From NCBI RefSeq assembly GCF_019166065.1, contig NZ_JAHTBN010000012.1:1-64000 (forward strand): a stretch of DNA of 64,000 nucleotides. The letters are read 5' to 3'. The number at the start of each line of letters is the position of its first letter. Position 1 is the first letter of the stretch. This DNA comes from Candidimonas humi. Its GTDB lineage: Bacteria; Pseudomonadota; Gammaproteobacteria; Burkholderiales; Burkholderiaceae_B. Position numbers and translations under genes: made by a program. Of the stretch, positions 9,085 to 17,669 are shown one piece after another. A model generated the notes under the pieces. The model was not told the DNA's origin. It worked only from the letters and a program-made list of their open reading frames with translations, and did not search any database.

Positions 9085-9119
9085 ACGCCTGACTGCTCTC
9101 AGTCAGGCGTTTTGTTTTT
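9085..9119 (+). terminator. intrinsic terminator after tRNA-Ala
   Basis: A perfect 11-bp stem (ACGCCTGACTG at 9085-9095, CAGTCAGGCGT at 9100-9110) with loop CTCT, followed by TTTTGTTTTT. It ends the tRNA transcript and lies just past the stop of the minus-strand gene that ends at 9133. Confidence 0.92.
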
Positions 9120-9132
9120 ATAGGCCGCATCC

Positions 9133-10092
9133 CTATCCGGGAGCGGGCTTGCCTGCCAGGCTTTTCTCACGCAGGCCACGCGCCAGTTTTCTCGCGGACT
9201 CGGCTTCATCGCGCAAGGCTTGCAATTCGTCGGGGCCGACTCTTTCCACATTGCAATAATCCAGCTTCCAGTCCGGATCGTCGCACCAGCGTTGCGGGTT
9301 CTGCACCGTCGTGCGCGGCCCGGGCGCGCTTTGCAGCACTTGCAGTGCAAGTGCCAGCGTCTGTCGCTGGGACTCGGCGTCGTGTGGCCTGCCGGCTGCA
9401 TTGCCCAGGGGAAAATCGCTGAACAGGAAACGGGGCACGCCGCAGTACTCGACGACATCCTTGGCGCAGCCCATGATCACTGTGGCAATGCCATGGGCTT
9501 CCAGATGCCTGGCCACGAGGCTGACGGTCTGGTGGCAGACGGGGCAGTTGGGCACCAGGATGGCTGCGTCGACGCGATCCTCCCGGCAGCGCCGCAGAAT
9601 CTCCGGGCAATCCACGGACTGTGTGTGCCGCTGGCTGCGATTCGTGGGCACGCCATGAAACCGGGCGGCGAGCCGCCCCAGCCGCCCTTCCTGCACCGCG
9701 GTGCGCAACGCCGCCAAGGGAAACCACGCCCGGGCATCTTCCATGCTGGTGTGCTTGCGATCGATCGCGACATGGGAAATGCGCAGGTCGGCATCGCGCT
9801 CGCCAGGCATTGAATACACCTCATAGAACTTTGCCGCCGCGTTGTACGGCGCCCCCGGCCCCTGCGGGCCCTTGCCTTCCTGGTACGGCGCGGCCGTCGT
9901 GATGAGTGTCACGGTAGCCTCGGACAATGGCTTGCCCAGCGCATGAAAGGGAACATCCGCATAGTGAGCCCAGGTGTAGGGGTTGTCATAACCCAGGGCC
10001 AGGTACCACTCGCGGGTTCGTCGCATGTACGCGATGGGCTGGTCGTGCACGGGGGCGAACCCGAGATCCTGCTGGCCACTGTTTGAGTTCAC
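9133..10092 (-). CDS. glycine/sarcosine/betaine reductase selenoprotein B-like protein (Cys form)
   Basis: A 319-residue protein related to the GrdB-type component of glycine/betaine/sarcosine/D-proline reductases. In GrdB a UxxC motif after a hydrophobic strand carries selenocysteine; here the equivalent stretch AAILVPNCPVCHQTV has Cys183-Pro-Val-Cys186. It is followed by the expected helix and GIATVIMGCAKDVVEYCGVPRFLF, which resembles the GrdB region after the redox centre. It is shorter than GrdB (about 430 residues), and no GrdA, GrdC or selenocysteine machinery is nearby. The true reaction is unknown; a thiol redox or reductive cleavage role is inferred. It starts at GTG 10092, with AGGAAA upstream. 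Confidence 0.72.
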   Translation of the reverse strand: MNSNSGQQDLGFAPVHDQPIAYMRRTREWYLALGYDNPYTWAHYADVPFHALGKPLSEATVTLITTAAPYQEGKGPQGPGAPYNAAAKFYEVYSMPGERDADLRISHVAIDRKHTSMEDARAWFPLAALRTAVQEGRLGRLAARFHGVPTNRSQRHTQSVDCPEILRRCREDRVDAAILVPNCPVCHQTVSLVARHLEAHGIATVIMGCAKDVVEYCGVPRFLFSDFPLGNAAGRPHDAESQRQTLALALQVLQSAPGPRTTVQNPQRWCDDPDWKLDYCNVERVGPDELQALRDEAESARKLARGLREKSLAGKPAPG

Positions 10093-10275
10093 GGCTGTTT
10101 CCTACGATTGGACGGTTCAGAAATACTGGCGTGATCACGAGCGGATCGCAGCCACTCGGCAACGGGGTTCCCGGTCATGCAATAGCTGCGCCGCACAATG
10201 AACGCAGGCGGCGACCCCGACAGTATCATATGTGCAAATGCCTGGCTGCCGCGGCACAGCAGCTCCGGAGGTTCT

Positions 10276-10860
10276 ATGGGTGCATCATTCACGGCATCAT
10301 CCGCAGCGCAACCTCAGCTCATCCGCTGGCACTACCTCTGGTATGTCGCGGCAGCGCTTGCCGTGCTGGTCCTGGCAATTCTGTACGGAAACGTCTGGTT
10401 CCTCAACTGGGTGCACGTCATGAGCGGTGTGCTGTGGACAGGCATCGATCTGTTCATGGGGTTCGTCATCGGGCCGATCATCCGCAGCGTAGCCATCCCG
10501 GTGCGCAAAGAATTCATAATCCGGCTCACGCCGGTCACGCTATTCCTGCTGCCGACCTTGTCGGTCCTGACCGGCACCGCGGGCTGGTTCCTGGCGGTTC
10601 GGATGGGGTTCATCCAGTTGCCCTGGCCCCAGTTCGGCTGGATCGCGGCAGCCCTGGTCCTCATCACGCTCATGACCATCCAGGGACTGGGCTACCTCCT
10701 GCCCACCAGCGTGCGGGTCTGTCTCGAATTGCAAAAACCGAACCCCGACGGCCCGAAGATCGGCCGTATGATGAGCCGCTTCTACTATGTGGTGGCCAGC
10801 CAGGGGCTCATGCAGGTTGCCATCATCATCGTCATGGCAAGGCTCGCCACGGGCGTGTGA
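10276..10860 (+). CDS. integral membrane protein of CopD/DUF2269 type
   Basis: A 194-residue protein with about four to five transmembrane helices. The strand NWVHVMSGVLWTGIDLFMGF holds the conserved His and Trp-Thr-Gly seen in CopD-like and DUF2269 membrane proteins. Function is unknown; copper or haem handling is only a family-level guess. I chose ATG 10276 because CCGGAGG ends five bases before it. An upstream frame to 10198 has no support. The gene stands alone, divergent from the GrdB-like gene. Confidence 0.7.
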   Translation: MGASFTASSAAQPQLIRWHYLWYVAAALAVLVLAILYGNVWFLNWVHVMSGVLWTGIDLFMGFVIGPIIRSVAIPVRKEFIIRLTPVTLFLLPTLSVLTGTAGWFLAVRMGFIQLPWPQFGWIAAALVLITLMTIQGLGYLLPTSVRVCLELQKPNPDGPKIGRMMSRFYYVVASQGLMQVAIIIVMARLATGV

Positions 10861-11004
10861 CACAGGGAACTAGGCGTGCGCCGGGCGCCGCCGCGGACAT
10901 GGAAGGCGGCGATGCCAAAATCGGCGAGGTATAAAGATGTTACCTGCGTACTTGGGTGAGTGTAGTAAATTTTCAGTCACTCAAACACTTAGGAAAACTC
11001 AAAC

Positions 11005-11232
11005 ATGCGCCAGGTTTTGATTATCATCGGCCTTGTCCTGCTCGTAGCGGGCATTTGGGTGGTAGCGGGCAACGGCAGCTACCATGACACCGAAACCGTC
11101 GTCAAGATTGGCTCGGCCGCCCTGAAAGCCACGCACGAGAAAGCCATCCCCCAATGGCTGGGCATTTCCGGCATCGTGGTGGGCGCCATTCTGGTCCTGG
11201 GCGGTTTCGCGGGCTGGTTCAAGCGTAAATAA
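11005..11232 (+). CDS. small membrane protein, DUF3185 family
   Basis: A 75-residue protein with two transmembrane helices (residues about 3-22 and 50-71), joined by a polar loop containing KATHEKAIPQWLGI. The pattern TVPQWLGI-like loop plus a C-terminal Lys-rich end matches DUF3185. Function is unknown. It is monocistronic, with a less GC-rich upstream region (10945-11004) likely to contain the promoter. Confidence 0.75.
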   Translation: MRQVLIIIGLVLLVAGIWVVAGNGSYHDTETVVKIGSAALKATHEKAIPQWLGISGIVVGAILVLGGFAGWFKRK

Positions 11233-11411
11233 AGGGGCGGCTTTGCCCAAGCCGGCGCGCGGAGCATGCGGGCCCGCGTGGCCGGATCCCAGAAGTGGCG
11301 CGAGGCAAGGCGATGGTCTTGGGCGCCGACACGGCGGACATGCCGCGCTGGCGCCTGAGCCAGCCGAAAAGCGGTGCCCACGCGGCCTCGGCCGGCAACC
11401 CATCACGCATA

Positions 11412-11456
11412 GCACAGCCCCCGGCACGACCAGCCCCGGGCACGCCGGGGCTGTGC
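11412..11456. terminator. GC-rich hairpin between convergent genes
   Basis: Two mutually exclusive stems share the same right arm. GCACAGCCCC (11412-11421) pairs perfectly with GGGGCTGTGC (11447-11456), and CAGCCCCGG (11431-11439) pairs with CCGGGGCTG (11445-11453). It lies just past the stop of the minus-strand transporter gene. No T-tract follows on either strand, so an intrinsic terminator is uncertain. Confidence 0.4.
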
Positions 11457-11462
11457 AGCTCG

Positions 11463-12839
11463 CTAGGCTTCCTGCGGCTTCTCGTGGCGTATCGCCCACA
11501 CGGCAATGATGGACACGAGGCACATGATGACCAGGTATGCCACGACATAGTTGGATTTACCGCCATTGAGCTGAGTCAGCCACGTGGCGATGAAGGGTGT
11601 CAGCCCGGCAATAGTCGCGCCATTGATTTCCCGCACGAACGCAATCCCGGTGTAGCGGTATCGAGTGGGAAACAAATTGGTCAGGAAAGCACCTTGCGAG
11701 CCCGCGACCGAACCGAATCCGATGCCGTAGCCGATCACCATCGCCACGCCCGCAAGCATGATGCTGCGAGAGTCCATGAGCCAGAACATGGGCGCCGCAT
11801 ACAACAAAATAAAAAGCGTCCCCAGCAGGTATACCTTGGCATGGCCATACCGGTCGGATATGGCGCCCATGATCGGAGTGCAAACGATGCCTGCAATGGC
11901 CGCGAGAATAAGCACGTTCAAGGCGTCCGCCCGCGGAAAACCCAGGCGGTTCACCATATAGGCCAGTGCGAAGGTGTTGAGCGTATAGGTTCCCGCATTG
12001 GCGCCGCACATGGCCAGGTATCCGCACAGCAGGGCCTTGGGCTGCTTGCGCAATACTTCGCCCAGAGGCAGCTTCGAAGCACGCTCGCGCTCTGCTGCGC
12101 GCGCGACCGCCACCCGGTATTCCGGGGTCTCTTCGAGGTGCATGCGTATATACAGGGCGACCACCACGAGCGCCGCCGATATCCAGAACGGCACGCGCCA
12201 GCCCCAGCTCATGAATGTATCTTGCGGCAATTGGGACACGAGTCGGAATGTCGTGGACGCAAGCAGCAAGCCGACCACAGTGGCCGAAAGCACGAACGCC
12301 GTGTAGTAGCCCTTCTTTTTCTCCGGCACGTATTCGGCCACGAGTATCAAGGCGCCCGCGTATTCGGCCCCTGCCCCCAAGCCCTGCAACAGGCGCAGGA
12401 TGGCCAGCAGTATCGGAGCCAGGATGCCGATCTGCTGGAAGGTCGGCAGACTGCCGGTGATCACGGTAGCCAGGCCCATCAAGGCGATGGTGAAGACGAG
12501 CGCCGGCTTGCGCCCCTTCTTGTCGCCGAAGTGGGAAATGATGAGGCCTCCCAGCGGTCGCGCGAGAAAGCCCACGGCCAGGGTCAGAAACGAAGCCAGG
12601 GTGCCGGCAACGGGCGACAGTTCGGGGAAAAACAGCTTGTTGAACACCAGGCCCGATGCCACCGCGAACAAGACGAAGTCATACCACTCGATGACGGTGC
12701 CTATGATCGAGGCCCACAGGACTTGGCGAAGCTTCTTGGCGGAAACCTCGGGTATCGCGCCGCCGACAGGAACGGAACGGCCCTGCCCGCCGGCGCTTGC
12801 CATATTCGTCGCATATGGCGCTTCGTTGCTTGATGGCAT
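11463..12839 (-). CDS. MFS transporter, metabolite:H+ symporter (MHS) family
   Basis: A 458-residue, twelve-helix major facilitator of the ProP/ShiA/KgtP type. The first helix motif GTVIEWYDFVLF, the loop 2-3 motif GDKKGRKPAL and the RLLQGLGAGAEYAGA stretch are diagnostic of the MHS family, which imports organic acids or compatible solutes with protons. ATG 12839 is preceded by GGGAG. It is the last gene of the GntR-led operon (GntR, SDR, D-2-hydroxyacid dehydrogenase, ADC-like, MHS), so it probably imports the organic acid degraded by that set. Confidence 0.9.
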   Translation of the reverse strand: MPSSNEAPYATNMASAGGQGRSVPVGGAIPEVSAKKLRQVLWASIIGTVIEWYDFVLFAVASGLVFNKLFFPELSPVAGTLASFLTLAVGFLARPLGGLIISHFGDKKGRKPALVFTIALMGLATVITGSLPTFQQIGILAPILLAILRLLQGLGAGAEYAGALILVAEYVPEKKKGYYTAFVLSATVVGLLLASTTFRLVSQLPQDTFMSWGWRVPFWISAALVVVALYIRMHLEETPEYRVAVARAAERERASKLPLGEVLRKQPKALLCGYLAMCGANAGTYTLNTFALAYMVNRLGFPRADALNVLILAAIAGIVCTPIMGAISDRYGHAKVYLLGTLFILLYAAPMFWLMDSRSIMLAGVAMVIGYGIGFGSVAGSQGAFLTNLFPTRYRYTGIAFVREINGATIAGLTPFIATWLTQLNGGKSNYVVAYLVIMCLVSIIAVWAIRHEKPQEA

Positions 12840-12926
12840 GTTTGTCTCCCTTTATGAATTTCATGCGAAGAAACCCAGGCGCACTCCTTATGCACACGGG
12901 GGTATGTGATAGATGATGCGCAGGCC

Positions 12927-13706
12927 TCAGGCGCCAAGGTAGTCGTGCAGGATCACGCCCGGTACCAGCGTGAAATCCGCGCGCCAGTAAAAGGCGTTCA
13001 GCATTTCGACCACCGGCAGCCGATAGACGGGGGCCTGGATGTTCGGCCTCAGCTCCACCGTGCACGGCCCCTCCCAGCACTCATGCACGGTGACGTTCGT
13101 CAGCCGCCTGGATGTGATCTGGCGTATGGCCGGGGTGCCGTCGATATGATCGACAGCCTTCAGGTTGAAGTTGTTGCTGAAGTCGACGAGGCTGGACAGA
13201 TGAGCGAGATCGCCGCGGTTCTGCTTGTAGGCCAGCGTGCCCGTAATAATATCTATGCCATTACGGCTGACCGTACCCACCCATGCATCGCCCCGGGCCG
13301 CAAGCGAAGGCACGCCCAGTTTCTTGGGCTGGCCATGCACCTCGCGCCCATGCGCCACCCCGGCATCGGAACTCAAGTACAGGTGGGATGAATATGCTCC
13401 TGCAGCATTCGCCGAGGGCAGCCGTGCCCCGAACATCACATTGGCCTCGCCATACGGCCCCAGCCAATCGGTATCGTTCATCTTGTAGATATGGATGAGC
13501 ACCACATCGCCCGCAAGCTCCAACGGGGGCGGCAGCAGGCAGGCCATTTTCCGGGGGTCGGACCGATAAGTCAGCGTGAGAATCTCGGCATTGCGAAATT
13601 CAAACGGAAACGGCGGAATCGTGGGCGCGTCCAGCGGCGTCGAAAACCCGCTGGCGCAGATTTCCTCCTCGGTGATGCGGCGCTTGGCTTCGGTGTACTG
13701 CGGCAT
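12927..13706 (-). CDS. acetoacetate decarboxylase family protein
   Basis: A 259-residue protein of the ADC fold. The Schiff-base motif is intact in EVHGQPKKLG, where acetoacetate decarboxylase has GYPKK, so a Lys-dependent decarboxylation or aldol/dehydration reaction is possible. Start 13706 was chosen because GAGGGGAAG precedes it; an upstream ATG at 13754 lacks a site. It lies between the dehydrogenase gene and the transporter in one operon. The family is functionally diverse, so acetoacetate is not assured as substrate. Confidence 0.86.
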   Translation of the reverse strand: MPQYTEAKRRITEEEICASGFSTPLDAPTIPPFPFEFRNAEILTLTYRSDPRKMACLLPPPLELAGDVVLIHIYKMNDTDWLGPYGEANVMFGARLPSANAAGAYSSHLYLSSDAGVAHGREVHGQPKKLGVPSLAARGDAWVGTVSRNGIDIITGTLAYKQNRGDLAHLSSLVDFSNNFNLKAVDHIDGTPAIRQITSRRLTNVTVHECWEGPCTVELRPNIQAPVYRLPVVEMLNAFYWRADFTLVPGVILHDYLGA

Positions 13707-13767
13707 GGCTTTCTTCCCCTCGATGATGAGACGAACATTCGTGTGCGTGGCCATCCACGGTCGCGGT

Positions 13768-14751
13768 TCAGGCCCTCGGACTCGGCACGGGGCAACGCGG
13801 CCCCTCGCCCCTCAGTACGCGCGCAATGTCCTGCGCCGCAAGCTCTTGCAGCCTGACGATGGCGGCGTCGGAATACCACGCCGCGTGCGGAGTGAGAATG
13901 ACATTGGGCGCATGGCGCAGAGGAGAGTCCGCCGGCAGGGGCTCGGTTTCGAAGACATCGAGCGCGGCGCCCCCCAGGCCGCCCGAACTCAGCGCGTCGG
14001 CCAGTGCGGTTTCATCCACCAGCTTGCCGCGCGCGGCATTGACAATGACGGCGTGCTTGCTCATGGTGGACAGAGTGCGCGCGTTGACGATATGGTCCGT
14101 TTGCGGCGTGGCCGGAGCATGCAGGGTCAGGACATCGGATTGCGCGAAAAGGGCTTCGACACTTACCTGCTTGGCTCCGAGCTCTTGCGCCCTGGCCGGA
14201 TCCAGGTACGGATCGGACACCAGGAAACGGAACCCGAATGCCTTCAAGCGCTCGAGCACGCCACTGCCGATACGCCCCAGGCCTAGAAAACCTATGGCAA
14301 CCTCGGAAAACGGCTTTATGGGCTGAGCCGTGCCTACGGCGGCCCAGGCCCCCGCGCGCACCGACGCATCGAGTTGAGGCAGCTTGCGCAAGGCGGCCAG
14401 AATGAGCGCCGCGACATGGTCGGCGACCTCGGCGGCGCAGTAATCGGGAATGTATCCCACCTGGATCCCGCAGCGCGCGGCAGCGGCGAGGTCTATATTG
14501 TCGTAGCCGATTCCGTACCGGATAACCGCTGCACCGGGCGCCATGCGCGCCAGCGCCGATTCGCCCATGGGAGCGAATTGCACGACTGCGACCCGTGCCC
14601 CCTCTACCGCCTCGGCGACCTCTTCCGCAGTCTTGCACTGGAAGAAAGCGAAGTCTGCGCCCAGCTCTTGCGCAGCGGCCCGCTCGCGCTCGACATCGGG
14701 AAAGTTATAGTCCGTAACGACGACGCGTGCTGCGGAGATACTCATTGCCAT
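13768..14751 (-). CDS. D-2-hydroxyacid dehydrogenase (CtBP-like)
   Basis: An NAD-dependent 2-hydroxyacid dehydrogenase of 327 residues. The Rossmann motif GLGRIGSG, catalytic Arg in NAARGKLV, Glu in FETEPLP and His in TPHAAW are all present. The PHAAWYS ending is typical of the C-terminal-binding-protein-like subgroup. Two starts are possible: ATG 14751 and ATG 14745. The latter forms an ATGA overlap with the stop of the upstream SDR gene, suggesting coupled translation. It probably interconverts a 2-hydroxy and a 2-oxo acid in the operon's pathway. Confidence 0.9.
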   Translation of the reverse strand: MAMSISAARVVVTDYNFPDVERERAAAQELGADFAFFQCKTAEEVAEAVEGARVAVVQFAPMGESALARMAPGAAVIRYGIGYDNIDLAAAARCGIQVGYIPDYCAAEVADHVAALILAALRKLPQLDASVRAGAWAAVGTAQPIKPFSEVAIGFLGLGRIGSGVLERLKAFGFRFLVSDPYLDPARAQELGAKQVSVEALFAQSDVLTLHAPATPQTDHIVNARTLSTMSKHAVIVNAARGKLVDETALADALSSGGLGGAALDVFETEPLPADSPLRHAPNVILTPHAAWYSDAAIVRLQELAAQDIARVLRGEGPRCPVPSPRA

Positions 14752-15515
14752 TGCCTCACCAGCGGTTCAAAGATTTTGTCGCGCATGTCGATCTCGAGCG
14801 TCGTGATCGCGGCGGCGTCATTCCCGCACAACCAGGCCACCACTTCCGCAACCTGCGCAGGCGAGCTCAGTTTTTCTCGGGGAATACGGCTGAGTTCGTT
14901 GATGCCCGACTCGCGTATATCGCCCTGTATCGCTGTATCGGTCGGCGCAACACCCAGGGAAAATACCTTCAGGCCCCGATCGCCATATTCGAGATCCACT
15001 GCACGGGCCAGCATGACGAGCGCAGCCTTGCTCGCACAATAGGCGCTCCACCCCTCCAGGGGCCGATACGCAGCTCCGGAACTGATGTTGATGAGTGTGC
15101 CCCGGCGCTCGATCAGCAACGGTAGAAACGCGTGCGTACAACGCATGGCCCCCGTAGCGTTGACGGCCAGCACCCTGCCCCACGCGCCGGGGTCGATATC
15201 GGCCACCTTGCCGATAGGCTGGATGATGCCGGCATTGTTGACCAGTACATCGACGGCGCCCCCGAGCTCGCGGCAGCGGCGTACTGCCGCGGCAATGCTC
15301 TCGGTGCTGGTGACATCAGCGGGAATAATGTCCAAGCGCGAGGCATGATCCGCCTGGATGCCGTCCAGGCCCGTAACCGGTGCATCGGGCTGCACAAGGG
15401 CCAGGACGCGCGCGCCCGATTGCAATAGACGCAACACGACCGCCGAGCCGATGCCCCGGCCGGCGCCTGTTACCGCCACTGTTTTGTTGTCCAAGTTCGC
15501 GACGTTCAAAGCCAT
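14742..15515 (-). CDS. SDR family oxidoreductase
   Basis: A classical short-chain dehydrogenase of 257 residues. TGAGRGIG near residue 16 binds NAD(P), NNAG lies in the expected place, and the catalytic triad is Ser in NISSGAAY, Tyr in SAYCASK and its Lys. It is the second gene of the GntR-led operon and overlaps the following dehydrogenase gene. It likely oxidises a hydroxyl of a sugar acid or hydroxy acid; the exact substrate is unknown. Confidence 0.9.
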   Translation of the reverse strand: MALNVANLDNKTVAVTGAGRGIGSAVVLRLLQSGARVLALVQPDAPVTGLDGIQADHASRLDIIPADVTSTESIAAAVRRCRELGGAVDVLVNNAGIIQPIGKVADIDPGAWGRVLAVNATGAMRCTHAFLPLLIERRGTLINISSGAAYRPLEGWSAYCASKAALVMLARAVDLEYGDRGLKVFSLGVAPTDTAIQGDIRESGINELSRIPREKLSSPAQVAEVVAWLCGNDAAAITTLEIDMRDKIFEPLVRQWQ

Positions 15516-15541
15516 CCCCTTCGCTTGCGTTTTACCGGGAT

Positions 15542-16297
15542 CTAGCTGGCATTCGTGAGGCGGCCCGACGCTTCGGCCTCCTGGCGCTGCCGTATGGATT
15601 CCTGTGTGGATTCGAGCACGTTGCGCATGTGCTGCCGCATGGCCTCTTCGGCGGCGGCCTGGTCGTTTGCCGCCAGGGCCGCGACGATGGCCGCGTGGTC
15701 GAGCAGGCTCTGCGCGATGACTTGCGGCGACTCGGACGCAACCGTGCGAAATTCCAGCCCCAATGTATTGAGGCTGGTTGCGGCCCGGGCCAGAAACGGA
15801 TTGGCCGCCATCGCATGGATACGTTCATGAAATGCGATGTCCAGTTTTCGATAGGCCTGCGGGTCGGTGACTGCCCCTTTCTGCAGCACAATCAGTTCTT
15901 GCAAGGCACGTACGTCATCCGGCGTGGCAGCGTGCGCCGCGCGCCCGGCAATGCCTCCCTCGATGAGTTGCCGGGCGTCGTAAAGCGTATCGACGGCGGT
16001 ATCTTCAAGCGACAGGAAGAATTGCAGGGGGCCGAGCAAGGTCTCCGCACGCAGATTCGATACGTAGATGCCGCCGCCCTGCCGGGTGGTGAGCACGCCG
16101 AGCACGACCAGCGCCCGCACGGCTTCACGGATGGTCGGCCGGCTCACGCCGAACGATTGCGCCAGCTCCCGTTCGGGGGGAAGGTGGTCGCCCGGCTTGA
16201 GATTGCCGGCTTTCACCATGCCCAGCAATTGCGTCACGACTTGTTCCGAGACGGGCTCGCGGTCAAGGCTGGTGATTGTGAGTGAAGGGCGCGTCAT
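15542..16297 (-). CDS. GntR family regulator, FadR/FCD subfamily
   Basis: A 251-residue repressor with an N-terminal winged helix (PERELAQSFGVSRPTIREAV) and a C-terminal all-helical FCD domain. FCD metal/ligand residues are visible as Asp and His in LDIAFHERIH and His residues in DHAAIV and MRQHM. It heads the minus-strand operon 16297-11463 and is divergent from the enolase-superfamily gene at 16477, so it probably controls both through the 180-base gap. The ligand is likely a small carboxylate, as in the family. Confidence 0.92.
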   Translation of the reverse strand: MTRPSLTITSLDREPVSEQVVTQLLGMVKAGNLKPGDHLPPERELAQSFGVSRPTIREAVRALVVLGVLTTRQGGGIYVSNLRAETLLGPLQFFLSLEDTAVDTLYDARQLIEGGIAGRAAHAATPDDVRALQELIVLQKGAVTDPQAYRKLDIAFHERIHAMAANPFLARAATSLNTLGLEFRTVASESPQVIAQSLLDHAAIVAALAANDQAAAEEAMRQHMRNVLESTQESIRQRQEAEASGRLTNAS

Positions 16298-16392
16298 GAA
16301 TGCCGATTCCTACTTGTCTTGGAGGGTTTGCACAAGCCGACACCTTGCGAACCGCCTGGCCCCAGCGGCCTGCTACAGGCATGGCTATCAAA

Positions 16393-16440
16393 ATTGGCCT
16401 GACAACCTAATAACCTTACTATTTGATGGCCAGATGATAT
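16393..16440. promoter_or_regulatory. candidate GntR operator region
   Basis: The AT-rich centre of the divergent region carries TTGGCCTGACAA (16394-16405) and TTGATGGCCAGATGA (16424-16438), which share the core TGGCCWGA. The repeated core sits where an FCD-type GntR would control both directions. The match to a known consensus is loose. Confidence 0.3.
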
Positions 16441-16476
16441 ACACTGTGCCATCGCTTCGTCAAGACTGTGAAAACC

Positions 16477-17601
16477 ATGAAATTGGCTCACATCCAGAGT
16501 TACGTCCTGCGCTACCCCGACCCCAACGATCTCGATCAGCCGCGCATGACGGTTCTGGTGCGAGTCGAAACCACTAATGGAATCGTCGGCTGGGGGGAAG
16601 GCATCGCCATGTGGCCCGAAGCCTGCCGCGCAACCGCAACCCTTGTCGACGAGGGCCTTGCGCCCATGCTCATCGCCCGCGGCGAACTCACATGCGAGAC
16701 AGCCTGGGAGGCCATGCGTTCGCATACCTGGTGGTATGGCGAGGGTGGAATCGCCTGCTTCGCCTATAGCGCCATCGACATCGCCTTGTGGGACATCCAG
16801 GGCAAGATCGAAAACAAGCCCTTGTGCGAACTGTTCGGCCGCGTGCACTCCAGGCTGCCCGCCAACGCGAGCTGCCATGTGAACAAGGGAAGTCTCTCGG
16901 CGTGTATCGATGAAGTGCTGGGATTCTTCGCCATGGGATACCGCAGCGTGAAGCTGGGCCTGGCAAAGAAATCCCTGTCCGGAGTAGGCCACGACCCCGA
17001 CAGCAGCATCGCGCTCGTGGCCGGCATACGCCGTGCCGCCGGGCCGGATGTCGAAATCCTGGTCGATGCGGGCAACGGCACCCGCTGGAGCCGCCAGGCA
17101 GCCATCGATACGGTCCGTGCCATGGCGGAATACGATATAGGCTGGATCGAAGAACCCTTTTACCCGAACCGCATTGACGACTACCGTACGCTCAAGTCGG
17201 CCGTCGAAGTACCGATCGCCGCCGGCGAACGGGAATGGACGGTTGCCGCCTACGCAAACCTGATCGACACGGGCACGGTAGACATCGTGGGAGTCGATCC
17301 GGCGCGTGCGGAAGGTATTACAGGCTTTCGCAAAATCGATGCTCTGGTCGGCCGGGCGAAATTGACCATCAATGCCCACGCCTGGAGCACAGCCATCACC
17401 AGCGCCGCCAGCCTGCACCTGGCTGTGGCGTCGCACAATGCGCGATTGTTCGAACTCAAGCCCTTTCCTGTTTCGGTACAGCAAGAACTGGTACACGACC
17501 CCATAGCACAATGCGGCGGCGAGGTGGCGCCTCCCGCCGGAGCGGGGCTGGGCATCGAAGTCGATGAGGGCGTGGTCGGAAAACTGCTGTATCGAGGATA
17601 G
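16477..17601 (+). CDS. mandelate racemase / muconate lactonizing enzyme family protein
   Basis: A 374-residue enolase-superfamily enzyme. Metal ligands are visible as Asp197 (ILVDAGN), Glu225/226 (WIEEPF) and Glu251 (AAGERE). The His-Asp dyad of the mandelate racemase subgroup is present (Asp274 in VGVDPA, His301 in NAHAWS). The KxK motif is altered: Lys159-Leu-Gly161 where mandelate racemase has Lys-x-Lys. It is therefore more likely a sugar-acid dehydratase or a one-sided epimerase than a racemase. ATG 16477 is used; an in-frame GTG at 16468 is also possible. It is divergent from the GntR operon and probably belongs to the same pathway. Confidence 0.87.
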   Translation: MKLAHIQSYVLRYPDPNDLDQPRMTVLVRVETTNGIVGWGEGIAMWPEACRATATLVDEGLAPMLIARGELTCETAWEAMRSHTWWYGEGGIACFAYSAIDIALWDIQGKIENKPLCELFGRVHSRLPANASCHVNKGSLSACIDEVLGFFAMGYRSVKLGLAKKSLSGVGHDPDSSIALVAGIRRAAGPDVEILVDAGNGTRWSRQAAIDTVRAMAEYDIGWIEEPFYPNRIDDYRTLKSAVEVPIAAGEREWTVAAYANLIDTGTVDIVGVDPARAEGITGFRKIDALVGRAKLTINAHAWSTAITSAASLHLAVASHNARLFELKPFPVSVQQELVHDPIAQCGGEVAPPAGAGLGIEVDEGVVGKLLYRG

Positions 17602-17669
17602 TCGCGTACAGACTCGAGCAATTTTCCCGGCCGCCTGCACGATGGGCACACCCCCCGTCGCTCGCGCCT

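Noticed and set aside
9542-9554. In-frame selenocysteine codon in the GrdB-like gene
   Set aside because: The position is an ordinary cysteine codon and no in-frame TGA or SECIS-like hairpin is needed.
11295-12833. A 512-codon open frame antisense to the MHS transporter
   Set aside because: Composition is rich in His, Gln and Arg with no domain; the transporter frame is clear.
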